A stretch of 12,905 bases of DNA from Bacteroidales bacterium (GTDB taxonomy: Bacteria; Bacteroidota; Bacteroidia; Bacteroidales; Bacteroidaceae), in the NCBI GenBank assembly GCA_004555425.1, contig SFID01000072.1:1-12905 (forward strand), written 5' to 3'. The position numbers were made by a program, and so were the translations under genes. Shown piece by piece: positions 1 to 7,713 of the stretch. Within the stretch, counting starts at the first letter, position 1. The number at the start of each line of letters is the position of its first letter. The notes beneath the pieces are model-generated. The model worked only from the letters and a program-made list of their open reading frames with translations, had not been told where the DNA came from and did no database searches.

Positions 1-155
1 GTCTGACTGGAAATCACTGAGCTTGCTCAGGGATTTCCTGACAGCCACAGCATCAAATGTCTCGCCAGAGACATTTTGCATCAAGTGCAAGGGGTTTTTA
101 AGGTTTTTGTTTTATCAGTGGCCACAGGATTTTTGTGACAACTCCTCACTACTTT
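1..155. other. Left-edge region: hairpins and two unresolved partial reading frames
   Basis: No gene can be assigned with confidence. On the plus strand one frame is open from base 2 to a TGA at 155-157 (51 codons, no start in the window), so it could be the 3' end of a gene. On the minus strand another frame starts with ATG at 81 and stays open to base 1 (reads MQNVSGETFDAV...), so it could be the 5' end of a gene running off the left edge. I recognise neither product. The same DNA also folds into hairpins: arms 9-21 and 26-38 (one mismatch), arms 55-63 and 68-76 (9 bp, perfect), and arms 76-80 and 86-90. Dense hairpins inside a coding frame are unusual, so a non-coding repeat is equally possible. 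Confidence 0.3.
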
Positions 156-319
156 GACCTGAGTAGTTACCATTTTAGGTAACTACTCAGGTGGATTTTT
201 ATTTGCAAATTGCGCTGGAAAGAAATGTACCGCACGTTGCTCGCAACGTGTGGCTCAGCGGTTTTCAGATGTTTGTACTCTTTGAAGTAGTTATCAATGA
301 GAACGTAACTACTCAGGTC
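156..319. mobile_element. Small non-autonomous element with 15-bp terminal inverted repeats (MITE-like)
   Basis: GACCTGAGTAGTTAC at 156-170 is the exact reverse complement of 305-319. A further inverted copy lies just inside the left end (178-192), making a perfect 15-bp hairpin with 157-171, and a shorter AGTAGTTA (286-293) lies inside the right end. The centre holds a hairpin with arms 230-239 and 244-253 and a CTCG loop. It contains no convincing open frame. This nested palindromic build with no transposase is typical of MITE-like elements moved in trans. No target duplication is evident at the ends. It sits 52 bases beyond the stop of the minus-strand symporter gene. Confidence 0.55.
157..203 (+). 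terminator. Possible intrinsic terminator formed by the left end of the element
   Basis: A perfect 15-bp stem (157-171 with 178-192) and a 6-base loop is followed on the plus strand by a T-rich run at about 194-203. It lies directly at the stop codon (155-157) of the partial plus-strand frame. It could end transcription entering from the left. On the minus strand no T run follows, so it is a poorer terminator for the symporter gene. Confidence 0.35.
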
Positions 320-371
320 GTTGTTGCTGGCAAGGGGCCGCTTCTTGGATGGCGGCTGGCGAGTTTGCAGA

Positions 372-3047
372 TTATTGGCGGGTGCGCCAAGTGAGGCCCT
401 TGAGGTCGCGCTGTTCGCAGAGCACAAAGGAAAGCAGATAGCCCACGCCTACGGAGATGACCATGCCGATGCAGCCGTAGAGGAGGAAACTGGTGGCGGT
501 GAGGTATTTCGTGAGGAAGACGGCGGCCACACCGCTGCAGAAACCGCCCAAGGCGGCGCGGCCACCAATGCGCGGGAAGAAGATGCCCATCAGGAAGAGA
601 CCGCCGAGACCGCTGGAGAGGAGGCCGAGAATCTCTTGGAAGAAATCAAGGAGCGAAAGGATTTGCCACGTGGCCATCAGCAGGGCGATGCACATACCGA
701 TGAGACCGCTGACGATACAGGCACGGCGGGCCACACGGAGCATGGTGCGGTCGTCGGTCTGCGGCCGCCAACGACGATAGAAGTCCACGCTGAAGGCTGT
801 GGCCACCGAATTGATGTTGCTCGAAATCGTACTCATCGTGGCCGCAAAGATGGCGGCAATCAGCAGACCTGCGAGGCCGGCGGGCAACTGGCTCATCATA
901 AAGAACGGGAAGATGGTGTCGGCCTTGGCCATCGTGAAATCGAGTTCGGCCGGGTGCGTCTTGAAGAACGTATAGAGACCTGCACCGATGGCAAAGAAGG
1001 CGATGGAGATGAATACGCTCATCACGCCGTTCATCATGATGCTGCGGCGCGCGCTCTGCTCATCGCGGGTGGTCAGGTAGCGCTGGATGACGGTTTGGTC
1101 GGAGGTGTAGGAGATAAGGTTGTTGGCCATGCCGCCCAGGATGATTACCCAGAAGGTGGCACTGCGGTAGTCGAGGCTCCAGTCGAAGAGGCGGAACTTG
1201 CCATCGGTCATGGCGATGTCGAGGAAGCCGCCGGCACCGCCCTCTGTGCCCACCACAAGGTAGCCCACCGCAAAGATGGCACCGCCTACGAGGATGATGC
1301 CTTGCACCACGTCGCCCCAAACAACGGCTTCCACTCCGCCCATCGTGCAATAGACTATCGTGATGACGCCCATCAGGATGATGCAGGTGTAGATGTCAAT
1401 GCCCGTCACGGCGGTCAGAGCCAGCGACGGCAGGTAGAGCACCAGCGCCATGCGCGCCACCATGAAGACGATGAAAAGGGCACTGGCCATCAGGCGCGTG
1501 GCCGCATTGAAGCGGCGCTCCAGGTATTCGTAGGCCGTGGTGACTTGCAGGCGACGGAAGAAGGGTAGGTAGTAGCGAATGACGGGGAAGGAAACGAGCA
1601 GAATCGTCACGAGCATGGGATAGTAGGTCCAGTCTGTGGCGTATGCCTTGGCGGGATAGGCCATGTAGGTGATGGCCGAAAGCATGGTGGCGTAGATGGA
1701 GATGCCCGCGGCCCACCAAGGAATGCGGCCACCGCCCTTGAAGAAATCTTCGCTGCCACCCTCGCGGCGCATGAAGTAGAAGCCCAGGCCCAGCATGCCC
1801 AGCAGATAGACGGCCAGTACGGTCCAGTTGAGCCAACCGAAGGAGGTGCGCACGTCCATCGTGACGCTGGTCACGTCGGTGGCCCGAACGCCCGGCTTTG
1901 ATTCGCCGCAGACGACAATCCATTCGTTGCCGCGGCGTACGACGACGGCACCGGCGCGCGCCAAGAGGGGCGACTGGCTCTCGGTGACCCACGTGTTCGT
2001 AATGGTGTGGTAGATGAGCAACTGATCGTTGAAGGCGTACCACTCTTGCGGGTGGCGCAGATAGTTGGCGGCTTCGTCCTCCAGTTGGCGGAGGCGGGCC
2101 GTGTCGCCAGCGGCACGGGCCTGTTCGATTAGCGCGGGACGGCGCAGGGCTTGGAGGAAGATGTCGTAGTTGGTGCCGCCGAAGCACACCACGTGGGCGC
2201 ACCCCGAAGGCTGGGCATTGCCGCCAACGAGGGCCAACTGCTTGCCGCCCACCTGCATGGGGGCAGTGGCGGTCCAGGTGTTCGTCTTGGGATGATAGGC
2301 CACGCCGTCCGTATGCACCATGGCCGCTTGTTCTCCATCAGCCAGCGCATAGCCGCCCAGCACGAGGAAGAGCGGGCCCGTGGCATCGTTTTGCACCACG
2401 CCAGCAGGCTGTACGCGGCCGCGGCCCGGCAGGGGCGGAAGGGCTTCCCAGGCTTTGCCGCCCGGATAGCGCAGACGCCAGGCAGCGGTCGAGGCTTTGC
2501 CGTCCACCTGTCCGCCTGCCACGTAGATATAGCCCGCAGGGTCGTAGGCCGCACAGCCGTTGTCCATCGGTTGGGGTAGGGCGGGGAGGGGCGTAGTCAG
2601 GACCTTGCCGCCCCTGTAATGCAGGAGAAACGTATCGCCTGTGCTGGCCTGTCCGTCCGTGCCGCCGATACACACCACGCCATCGCCCACCGTGACGCTG
2701 GCACCATAGGCCAGGGCGCGCGGCAGGCAACCTATCTCCTGCCACCTTGGCTGCTGGCCATCGGCTGGCAATAGCCATACCTTATTATAAAAGACCTTCG
2801 TGCCGCCATCGGCAGCCGGCGTATCGGGGAAGTTGCAACCGCCCGCCACCAGCAGCGCACCATCGTCGAGGGTGCCCGCAAAGGGCGCAGAGATGCCTTG
2901 CCCAGGGCTCGCCGTGAGCGCGGGGAGGGACTGGAAGACCACGTGGTTGTACTTGTTGTCGTTGCCGGAATTGGTGGAGTCTGCTTGCACACTTGCGCAG
3001 AGGCAGGCCATCATCAGGAGGAGAAGAAAGCGTGTTTTTCGGTTCAT
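372..3047 (-). CDS. Kelch-type mutarotase / sodium:solute symporter fusion protein
   Basis: This 891-residue protein has two parts. A signal peptide (about 1-22) leads into a six-bladed kelch propeller (about 30-398) with repeated Gly-Gly strand ends at 69-70, 128-129, 178-179, 230-231 and 289-290. The propeller matches the cyclically permuted mutarotase family related to E. coli NanM (YjhT), which converts sialic acid anomers. From about 405 to 888 it is a sodium:solute symporter of the SSS family: a first membrane helix at 406-426, the conserved RIPWWAAGIS segment at 441-450, the DQTVIQRYL segment at 650-658, and a Ser/Thr-rich helix near 736-743 that should form the sodium site. The propeller is predicted to be periplasmic and joined to the symporter's outer end, so it could feed the preferred anomer to the carrier. 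The substrate is inferred to be sialic acid or an amino sugar; no nanA/nanE genes are visible. The start is the ATG before the signal peptide. It is divergent from the GH84 gene. Confidence 0.88.
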   Translation of the reverse strand: MNRKTRFLLLLMMACLCASVQADSTNSGNDNKYNHVVFQSLPALTASPGQGISAPFAGTLDDGALLVAGGCNFPDTPAADGGTKVFYNKVWLLPADGQQPRWQEIGCLPRALAYGASVTVGDGVVCIGGTDGQASTGDTFLLHYRGGKVLTTPLPALPQPMDNGCAAYDPAGYIYVAGGQVDGKASTAAWRLRYPGGKAWEALPPLPGRGRVQPAGVVQNDATGPLFLVLGGYALADGEQAAMVHTDGVAYHPKTNTWTATAPMQVGGKQLALVGGNAQPSGCAHVVCFGGTNYDIFLQALRRPALIEQARAAGDTARLRQLEDEAANYLRHPQEWYAFNDQLLIYHTITNTWVTESQSPLLARAGAVVVRRGNEWIVVCGESKPGVRATDVTSVTMDVRTSFGWLNWTVLAVYLLGMLGLGFYFMRREGGSEDFFKGGGRIPWWAAGISIYATMLSAITYMAYPAKAYATDWTYYPMLVTILLVSFPVIRYYLPFFRRLQVTTAYEYLERRFNAATRLMASALFIVFMVARMALVLYLPSLALTAVTGIDIYTCIILMGVITIVYCTMGGVEAVVWGDVVQGIILVGGAIFAVGYLVVGTEGGAGGFLDIAMTDGKFRLFDWSLDYRSATFWVIILGGMANNLISYTSDQTVIQRYLTTRDEQSARRSIMMNGVMSVFISIAFFAIGAGLYTFFKTHPAELDFTMAKADTIFPFFMMSQLPAGLAGLLIAAIFAATMSTISSNINSVATAFSVDFYRRWRPQTDDRTMLRVARRACIVSGLIGMCIALLMATWQILSLLDFFQEILGLLSSGLGGLFLMGIFFPRIGGRAALGGFCSGVAAVFLTKYLTATSFLLYGCIGMVISVGVGYLLSFVLCEQRDLKGLTWRTRQ

Positions 3048-3076
3048 GTAGAAGGATTTTCACAAGGTTAGCGGCT

Positions 3077-3084
3077 CAAAGGTA
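3077..3084 (-). promoter_or_regulatory. Candidate -7 element for the mutarotase-symporter gene
   Basis: Read on the minus strand this is TACCTTTG, an exact match to the Bacteroidetes -7 consensus TAnnTTTG, about 30 bases before the start codon at 3047. No clear TTTG -33 box lies at the expected distance, so the call rests on the -7 match and its position. Confidence 0.4.
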
Positions 3085-3155
3085 AAATATTTACACGAGA
3101 TAGGGTGGCCTAAGCCCTGATTTTTTGAACCTTCCCGAAAAACGCAGTAGGAATA

Positions 3156-3187
3156 TTTCGCTCGCTGGGAATATTTACCTATTTTTG
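3156..3187 (+). promoter_or_regulatory. Candidate promoter for the GH84 gene
   Basis: TATTTTTG at 3180-3187 matches the Bacteroidetes -7 consensus TAnnTTTG. TTTC at 3156-3159 lies 20 bases upstream and differs by one base from the TTTG -33 box. Transcription would begin near 3194, giving a leader of about 60 bases before the ATG at 3255. The 9-base word GGAATATTT occurs twice across the promoter (3150-3158 and 3168-3176), and the first copy overlaps the -33 box, so it may be a regulator site. Confidence 0.5.
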
Positions 3188-3254
3188 CAAACAAGGGGTT
3201 CGCCCCAAGAAAAACACACGCAAAAATAGAAAACCAAGAAATAGATTTTTAATT

Positions 3255-5480
3255 ATGAAGAAAACGTTGTTTTCTGTGGCAGCCCTGCTACTGGGAGGCT
3301 GTTTGTCGATGCAGGCTCAGGTGAGTCTGGTCAATCCTGTGCCCCATCAGGTGGAGCGACAGGCAGGCGCTGCTGTGGTGAAAGCCCCGAAGGCGTGGGC
3401 CATTACCGCAGATGCTGGCCGCCACCAAGATGTTGTGCGTCTGCTCCAACAGGCCGAAGGCGCAAAGGCAGGTGGCGCGAAGGCTACTTTCAAGTTGACC
3501 ATTGGTGTGAAAGGCGATAAGGCCGTCAAGAAATACGCCAAAAAAATTCCCGCAAAGGCCGAGGGCTACTACCTTGAGGTGACGCCCAAGGGGGCTGTGC
3601 TGGCGGCTGCCGACGAGGTGGGCCTCTTCTGGGCCGCTCAAACCTGGATGGCTATGCTGAGCGAGGGAAAAATGGAGTATTGCACCATCACAGACTATCC
3701 CGACGTGCCCTATCGCGGCGTGGTCGAGGGATTTTATGGCACACCCTGGAGCCACCAGGCACGCCTCAGCCAGATTGCTTTCTATGCCCGCCACAAAATG
3801 AACGTATATATATATGGTCCGAAGGACGATCCCTGGCACCGCGACAAGTGGCGCGAACCCTATCCCGAGGCTGAGGCCAAGCGCATCAGCGAACTGGCCA
3901 CCTATGCGCGCAGTCAGGGCGTGAACTTCTACTGGGCCATTCATCCGGGTGTGGATATCAAGTGGACGGAGCAGGACCGCGACTACCTCGTGGCCAAACT
4001 TGAGAAGATGTACGACCTCGGCGTGCGCTCGTTCGCCGTCTTCTTCGACGACATCTGGGGCGAAGGTACGCGAGCCGACAAGCAGGCCGAACTCCTCAAC
4101 TATGTGGACAATAACTTCATCCAAAAGAAGCACGGCGTTGCGCCCCTCATTATGTGCCCCACGGAATACAATCGCGCTTGGGCCAACGACGAAAAAGGCT
4201 ACCTCCGCACCCTCGGCACGCAGATGAACCAAGGCATCGAAATCATGTGGACAGGCAACTCCGTGGTACACTGCATTGACCGCGAGAGCCAAGAATGGAT
4301 CAACCAGCGCATCAACCGCAAATCCTACATTTGGTGGAACTTCCCCGTGAGCGACTTCGTGCGCGACCACATCCTCCTCGGTCCGGCCTATGGCAACGAC
4401 CTTGACATTGCCGAAACCATGTCGGGCTTCGTCAGCAACCCGATGGAGCACGCCGAAGCCTCCAAGATTTCCCTCTATGGCATCGCCGACTACACGTGGA
4501 ATATGCCTGCCTACGACTATCAAGCCGACTGGGAAAAGGGTCTGCGCGAGGTGCTGCCCAGTAACTACGAGGCACTCCGCACCTTCGCCCTCTACAACAA
4601 GGACCTCGGTCCCAACGGCCACGGATTCCGCCGCGAAGAAGGCGATGAACTCAAAGCCATCGCCCAGCAGGCACTGGCAGGACAATCCAGCGCGCGGCAG
4701 GCATTGGCACTCAAGTGCGAGGAACTGGGCATCGCCGTTGACCTCCTCCTGAACGACGATAGCAACCCCGAACTCCTGCGCGAACTACGCCCCTGGCTCT
4801 TGCAGGGAAAGAACGTGGCTGCCTATGGACAGGCTGTCGTTTCTCTGGCCGAGGCTGCCACGAAGACGCAGAAGGGTACGGGCCTCCGCTCCTTCGAGAA
4901 CTACTACCAGCAGGCCCGCTCCTTGCAGAAACAGATGTACGACCTCGAGAACAGCAGCGTGCGCCACGCCCTTCAGCCGGGAATCAAGGTGGCCACGAAG
5001 GTGCTCATGCCCACGCTCAACGAACTCTTTGCCAAGGCCGTCAATCAGTATAACGCTAACAACGGCACCGGCCTCAACCCCGTGGCCGAGTACAACCCCT
5101 TCCGCCTCACGAGCAACGTGCAGCAGTTGGCCCTCCTCCCTGTGACGGCCAAGGGCAACGATGTCAACGTGACCCCCGCGCTGGAGGTTATCAACTGGCA
5201 GGCTGGCGGCGAGATGGTCATCGAGGGCGACCGTCCCATTACATTTGCCGGCATGGACTTCAACCTGGGCGTGCCCGGCGCAGCCAAGCACTTCACCCTC
5301 GAATGTCTCGTGAACGGCAACTGGGTCAAGGTGCCCCTCCTGCACTACAGCGACAACGACCCCGTCATCCATACGGGCAACGAACTGGGCGGCATGACAG
5401 CCACCAAACTCCGCCTGACCAACACCTCGGGCGCAGAGCAGAAGGTGTATTTCCGCCACTTCAAGTTCGTGAAGCAGTAG
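3255..5480 (+). CDS. GH84 beta-N-acetylglucosaminidase (O-GlcNAcase-type)
   Basis: This 741-residue enzyme removes terminal beta-linked GlcNAc from glycans by substrate-assisted catalysis with an oxazoline intermediate. It is collinear with the B. thetaiotaomicron GH84 enzyme BT_4395 and of almost the same length. After an N-terminal signal (1-21) come a small alpha/beta domain (about 25-147), the catalytic barrel (about 150-430), a helical region, and a C-terminal beta domain (about 590-741). The barrel carries YRGVVEGFYGTPWSHQARLS from 153 and the catalytic Asp pair D265-D266 in FFDDIWGEG. WWNFPVSD near 360-367 supplies further sugar-binding residues. The signal could be cleaved after AQA at 21, but LGGC ending at Cys16 is also a fair lipobox, so a periplasmic or membrane-anchored enzyme is possible. 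It faces the mutarotase-symporter gene across 207 bases, which suggests joint use in host or mucin glycan foraging. It is followed by a strong terminator. Confidence 0.95.
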   Translation: MKKTLFSVAALLLGGCLSMQAQVSLVNPVPHQVERQAGAAVVKAPKAWAITADAGRHQDVVRLLQQAEGAKAGGAKATFKLTIGVKGDKAVKKYAKKIPAKAEGYYLEVTPKGAVLAAADEVGLFWAAQTWMAMLSEGKMEYCTITDYPDVPYRGVVEGFYGTPWSHQARLSQIAFYARHKMNVYIYGPKDDPWHRDKWREPYPEAEAKRISELATYARSQGVNFYWAIHPGVDIKWTEQDRDYLVAKLEKMYDLGVRSFAVFFDDIWGEGTRADKQAELLNYVDNNFIQKKHGVAPLIMCPTEYNRAWANDEKGYLRTLGTQMNQGIEIMWTGNSVVHCIDRESQEWINQRINRKSYIWWNFPVSDFVRDHILLGPAYGNDLDIAETMSGFVSNPMEHAEASKISLYGIADYTWNMPAYDYQADWEKGLREVLPSNYEALRTFALYNKDLGPNGHGFRREEGDELKAIAQQALAGQSSARQALALKCEELGIAVDLLLNDDSNPELLRELRPWLLQGKNVAAYGQAVVSLAEAATKTQKGTGLRSFENYYQQARSLQKQMYDLENSSVRHALQPGIKVATKVLMPTLNELFAKAVNQYNANNGTGLNPVAEYNPFRLTSNVQQLALLPVTAKGNDVNVTPALEVINWQAGGEMVIEGDRPITFAGMDFNLGVPGAAKHFTLECLVNGNWVKVPLLHYSDNDPVIHTGNELGGMTATKLRLTNTSGAEQKVYFRHFKFVKQ

Positions 5481-5502
5481 GCAGGAAACCTGATCGATAA
5501 GA

Positions 5503-5545
5503 AAAAAAGTACCGCACTTGCGCAAGCAAACTGCGGTACTTTTTT
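5503..5545. terminator. Bidirectional intrinsic terminator between convergent units
   Basis: A perfect 14-bp stem (5503-5516 with 5532-5545) has GTACCGCA at its core, an A run on the left side and a T run on the right, so it terminates in both directions. The 15-base loop contains the 10-bp palindrome CTTGCGCAAG (5517-5526). It ends the GH84 transcript 22 bases after its stop and the fructokinase operon about 70 bases after its stop. Confidence 0.9.
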
Positions 5546-5550
5546 GGGCA

Positions 5551-5580
5551 TTGGGTGAGCCCACGAGGGAGCCCACCCAA
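5551..5580. repeat. Inverted repeat downstream of fructokinase
   Basis: TTGGGTG (5551-5557) and CACCCAA (5574-5580) can pair as a 7-bp stem. On the minus strand the word GTGGGCTC also occurs twice within it. It lies between the fructokinase stop and the shared terminator and may protect the 3' end of the operon transcript. Confidence 0.3.
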
Positions 5581-5616
5581 CACATCATTATCCTAACCAA
5601 TCTATTACCTTCTAAA

Positions 5617-6504
5617 CTAGAAGTCTTTCGTAAACCTGTCGGGGAGGACAGGGGTGGCGCCGTGCTGCGTGCAGACGAATGCAGACACTTCTACGGCGCG
5701 GCGGTGGGCCTCGCCAACGGACAAGCCCTTGATGATGCTCGAAGCGAAGGTGGCGGAGAACGAATCGCCTGCGCCAACCGTGTCGGCTACTTCAACGACG
5801 GGAGTGCTGAGGTAGGACATATTGCCCGAGGTGAATATGTAACTGCCGTTGATGCCGCAGGTGAGGATGAGCATCTTGAGGTCGTAGCGGCCCAGCAGAA
5901 TCCAGCACTTGCTTTGCAGGTCGGTGCCGGGATAGCCCAGCATACGGCTAATCGTGACAAGTTCCTCGTCGTTAATTTTCAGCACATTGCAACGGCGCAT
6001 GGAGGCATCGAGCACGTCCTTCGTGTAGAAACGCTGGCGAAGATTGACGTCGAAGATTATCAGCGTGTCCTCGTTTTTGGGCATGGCGTCAATAAACTTG
6101 TTGATGGTCTGGCGCGTCACCTCGTTGCGCTGAGCCAGCGAGCCGTAACTGATGGCACGTGTGCGGTGGGCCAAGGCTTCAAGTTGCGGGGTGAAGGGGA
6201 TGTTGTCCCAGGCCACATTCTCCTTGATTTCGTATTGGGGTACACCGTTGGGGTCGAGTTCCACCTGAACCGTTCCCGTGGGGTAGGGCACGGTCTCAAC
6301 GATGTGGCGAATATTCTTCTTGTGGAAATGGTCAATGATTTCCTGGCCCAGTTCATCGTCACCTACTGCGCTGACGATATAACTTTCAAGGCCAAACTGC
6401 GAAACATGATAAGCGAAATTGGCAGGCGCACCGCCAAACTTCTTGCCTTCGGGGAATACATCCCAAAGGGCTTCGCCCATTCCGACGATTACTTGATTTT
6501 CCAT
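5617..6504 (-). CDS. PfkB-family fructokinase
   Basis: This 295-residue cytoplasmic sugar kinase phosphorylates fructose with ATP, feeding it into glycolysis. It shows the PfkB fold landmarks: the sugar-contacting KFGGAPANFAYH near 22-33, the FDVNLR segment at 151-156, and the C-terminal signature DTVGAGDSFSA at 241-251 with Asp247 as the predicted catalytic base. The length is normal for the family. The frame stays open upstream as far as 6900, but that part overlaps the MFS gene and looks unlike protein. The ATG at 6504 begins the usual short N-terminal strand (MENQVIVGMGEALWDV) and lies 20 bases after the MFS stop. It is the last gene of the GH32-MFS-kinase operon, as in the B. thetaiotaomicron fructan locus (BT1757 equivalent). 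Specificity for fructose is inferred from context and family; another ketose or ribose kinase is less likely. Confidence 0.92.
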   Translation of the reverse strand: MENQVIVGMGEALWDVFPEGKKFGGAPANFAYHVSQFGLESYIVSAVGDDELGQEIIDHFHKKNIRHIVETVPYPTGTVQVELDPNGVPQYEIKENVAWDNIPFTPQLEALAHRTRAISYGSLAQRNEVTRQTINKFIDAMPKNEDTLIIFDVNLRQRFYTKDVLDASMRRCNVLKINDEELVTISRMLGYPGTDLQSKCWILLGRYDLKMLILTCGINGSYIFTSGNMSYLSTPVVEVADTVGAGDSFSATFASSIIKGLSVGEAHRRAVEVSAFVCTQHGATPVLPDRFTKDF

Positions 6505-6524
6505 AGAGATTGATTTTTGGAGGG

Positions 6525-7709
6525 TTATATTTGTTTGATTTTTGTAGTGTAGAAGAGCAGGTAGGCCACGCCGACAGCCATCACGGCAACGGCTCCTATC
6601 TGAGAGAAAGCATCGGCAGCATAGCCCATGGCCAAGGGGAAGACGGTGCCGCCAAAGAGTCCCATAATCATCAGGCCCGACACCTCGTTCTTTGCCTCGG
6701 GCACGGCCACGAGGGCTTGGGAGAAGATGATGGAGAATACGTTGGAGTTGCCAAAGCCCACGAGGGCCACACCTATATATATAGGTAGCAACGAATGGCT
6801 GAACAGCAGGAGAATCATGGCCGCGAGCATCAGCAATGCGCTGAGGGCGAAGAACAGGCGAGCCGAAACCTTGCGAAGGATAAAGGCGCCCGTGAAGCAA
6901 CCTGCCGTACGGAAGATGAAATAGACGCTCGTGGCGAAGCCTGCTTGCTCCAGCGGCAGGGAGAGGCGCTCCATCAGAATTTTGGGAGCCGTGGTGTTGG
7001 TGCCTACGTCAATGCCCACGTGGCACATAATGCCCAAGAAGCAAAGCAGGATGAAGGGCTTGCCCAAGAGTTTGAGGCAGTTGAGGATGCTCGACGCCTT
7101 GTCGGCACTCTCCTCCTGAATCGGTGTGGCTGCCAGCATGGCGATGGACATGAACGAAACGACGGCGTAAATCAGGAAGAGCACCCGCCAGCCTAGACCA
7201 AACGTGGGCAGGTAAGTGGTGGCACCCCAAACGGCCAGGATAGGCGCCAGGAAGGAGGCGATGGCCTTGACGAATTGGCCGAAGGTCAGTGTGGCGGCCA
7301 GTTTGTCGCTATTGATGAGGTTGGTCACGAGGGGATTGAGCGAGGTCTGCATAATGGCATTGCCAATGCCCAGGAAGGAGAAGGCCAACAGCATAATCGT
7401 GTAGGAATCATCAAAGACGGGGAGAATCAGCGAGAGCATCGTGACGACCAGGCTGAGGAGCACCGTCTTCTTTCGGCCAATCTTATTCATCAGCATACCT
7501 GTCGGCACGGAGAATATCAGGAACCAGAAGAAGACCAGCGAGGGGAAGAGGTTGGCTTCGGCATCGGTCAGTCCGAGGTCTTTCTGTACATAGTTGGAAG
7601 CGGTGCCAACCAAATCAACGAAGCCCATTGCAAAGAAGCAGAGCATCACAGGAATCATCTGGACGACCAGACTCTTGCGGTTGTTGGGGAGCGGCTGTGT
7701 AGCGTTCAT
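6525..7709 (-). CDS. MFS monosaccharide (fructose) importer
   Basis: This 394-residue inner-membrane protein is a 12-helix major facilitator carrier. It resembles the FucP/glucose-galactose group of proton symporters and the B. thetaiotaomicron BT1758 importer. The first helix (about 17-36, MIPVMLCFFAMGFVDLVG) and the helix 2-3 loop GMLMNKIGRKK (71-81), with its basic cluster, are typical. A long loop near the middle separates the two six-helix halves. It starts 4 bases after the GH32 stop and ends 20 bases before fructokinase, so the three genes are probably co-transcribed and coupled in translation. Fructose as substrate is inferred from its place between a fructan hydrolase and a fructokinase; the sequence alone shows only a hexose-type MFS carrier. 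Confidence 0.87.
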   Translation of the reverse strand: MNATQPLPNNRKSLVVQMIPVMLCFFAMGFVDLVGTASNYVQKDLGLTDAEANLFPSLVFFWFLIFSVPTGMLMNKIGRKKTVLLSLVVTMLSLILPVFDDSYTIMLLAFSFLGIGNAIMQTSLNPLVTNLINSDKLAATLTFGQFVKAIASFLAPILAVWGATTYLPTFGLGWRVLFLIYAVVSFMSIAMLAATPIQEESADKASSILNCLKLLGKPFILLCFLGIMCHVGIDVGTNTTAPKILMERLSLPLEQAGFATSVYFIFRTAGCFTGAFILRKVSARLFFALSALLMLAAMILLLFSHSLLPIYIGVALVGFGNSNVFSIIFSQALVAVPEAKNEVSGLMIMGLFGGTVFPLAMGYAADAFSQIGAVAVMAVGVAYLLFYTTKIKQI

Positions 7710-7713
7710 ATTA

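Noticed and set aside
321..1568. Long plus-strand open frame opposite the symporter gene
   Set aside because: It is antisense to strong SSS-domain coding, has low-complexity His/Glu/Ala/Gly-rich translation, and no family resemblance; it is an effect of GC-rich codon use on the other strand.
4047..4067. Trp268 next to the GH84 catalytic Asp pair, where the B. thetaiotaomicron enzyme has Ser
   Set aside because: This position varies among GH84 enzymes and both catalytic Asp residues are present, so it is not evidence of a changed function.
3288..4685. Long minus-strand open frame opposite the GH84 gene
   Set aside because: It overlaps the conserved GH84 catalytic barrel, and its translation shows no recognisable domain.
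6771..6786. 16-bp palindrome ACCTATATATATAGGT
   Set aside because: It is inside the MFS coding region and encodes an ordinary Pro-Ile-Tyr-Ile-Gly membrane segment, so it is probably chance from codon use.
6505..6900. Upstream extension of the fructokinase frame
   Set aside because: The extra 132 residues overlap the MFS coding region and look unlike protein; the PfkB fold starts normally at the ATG at 6504.
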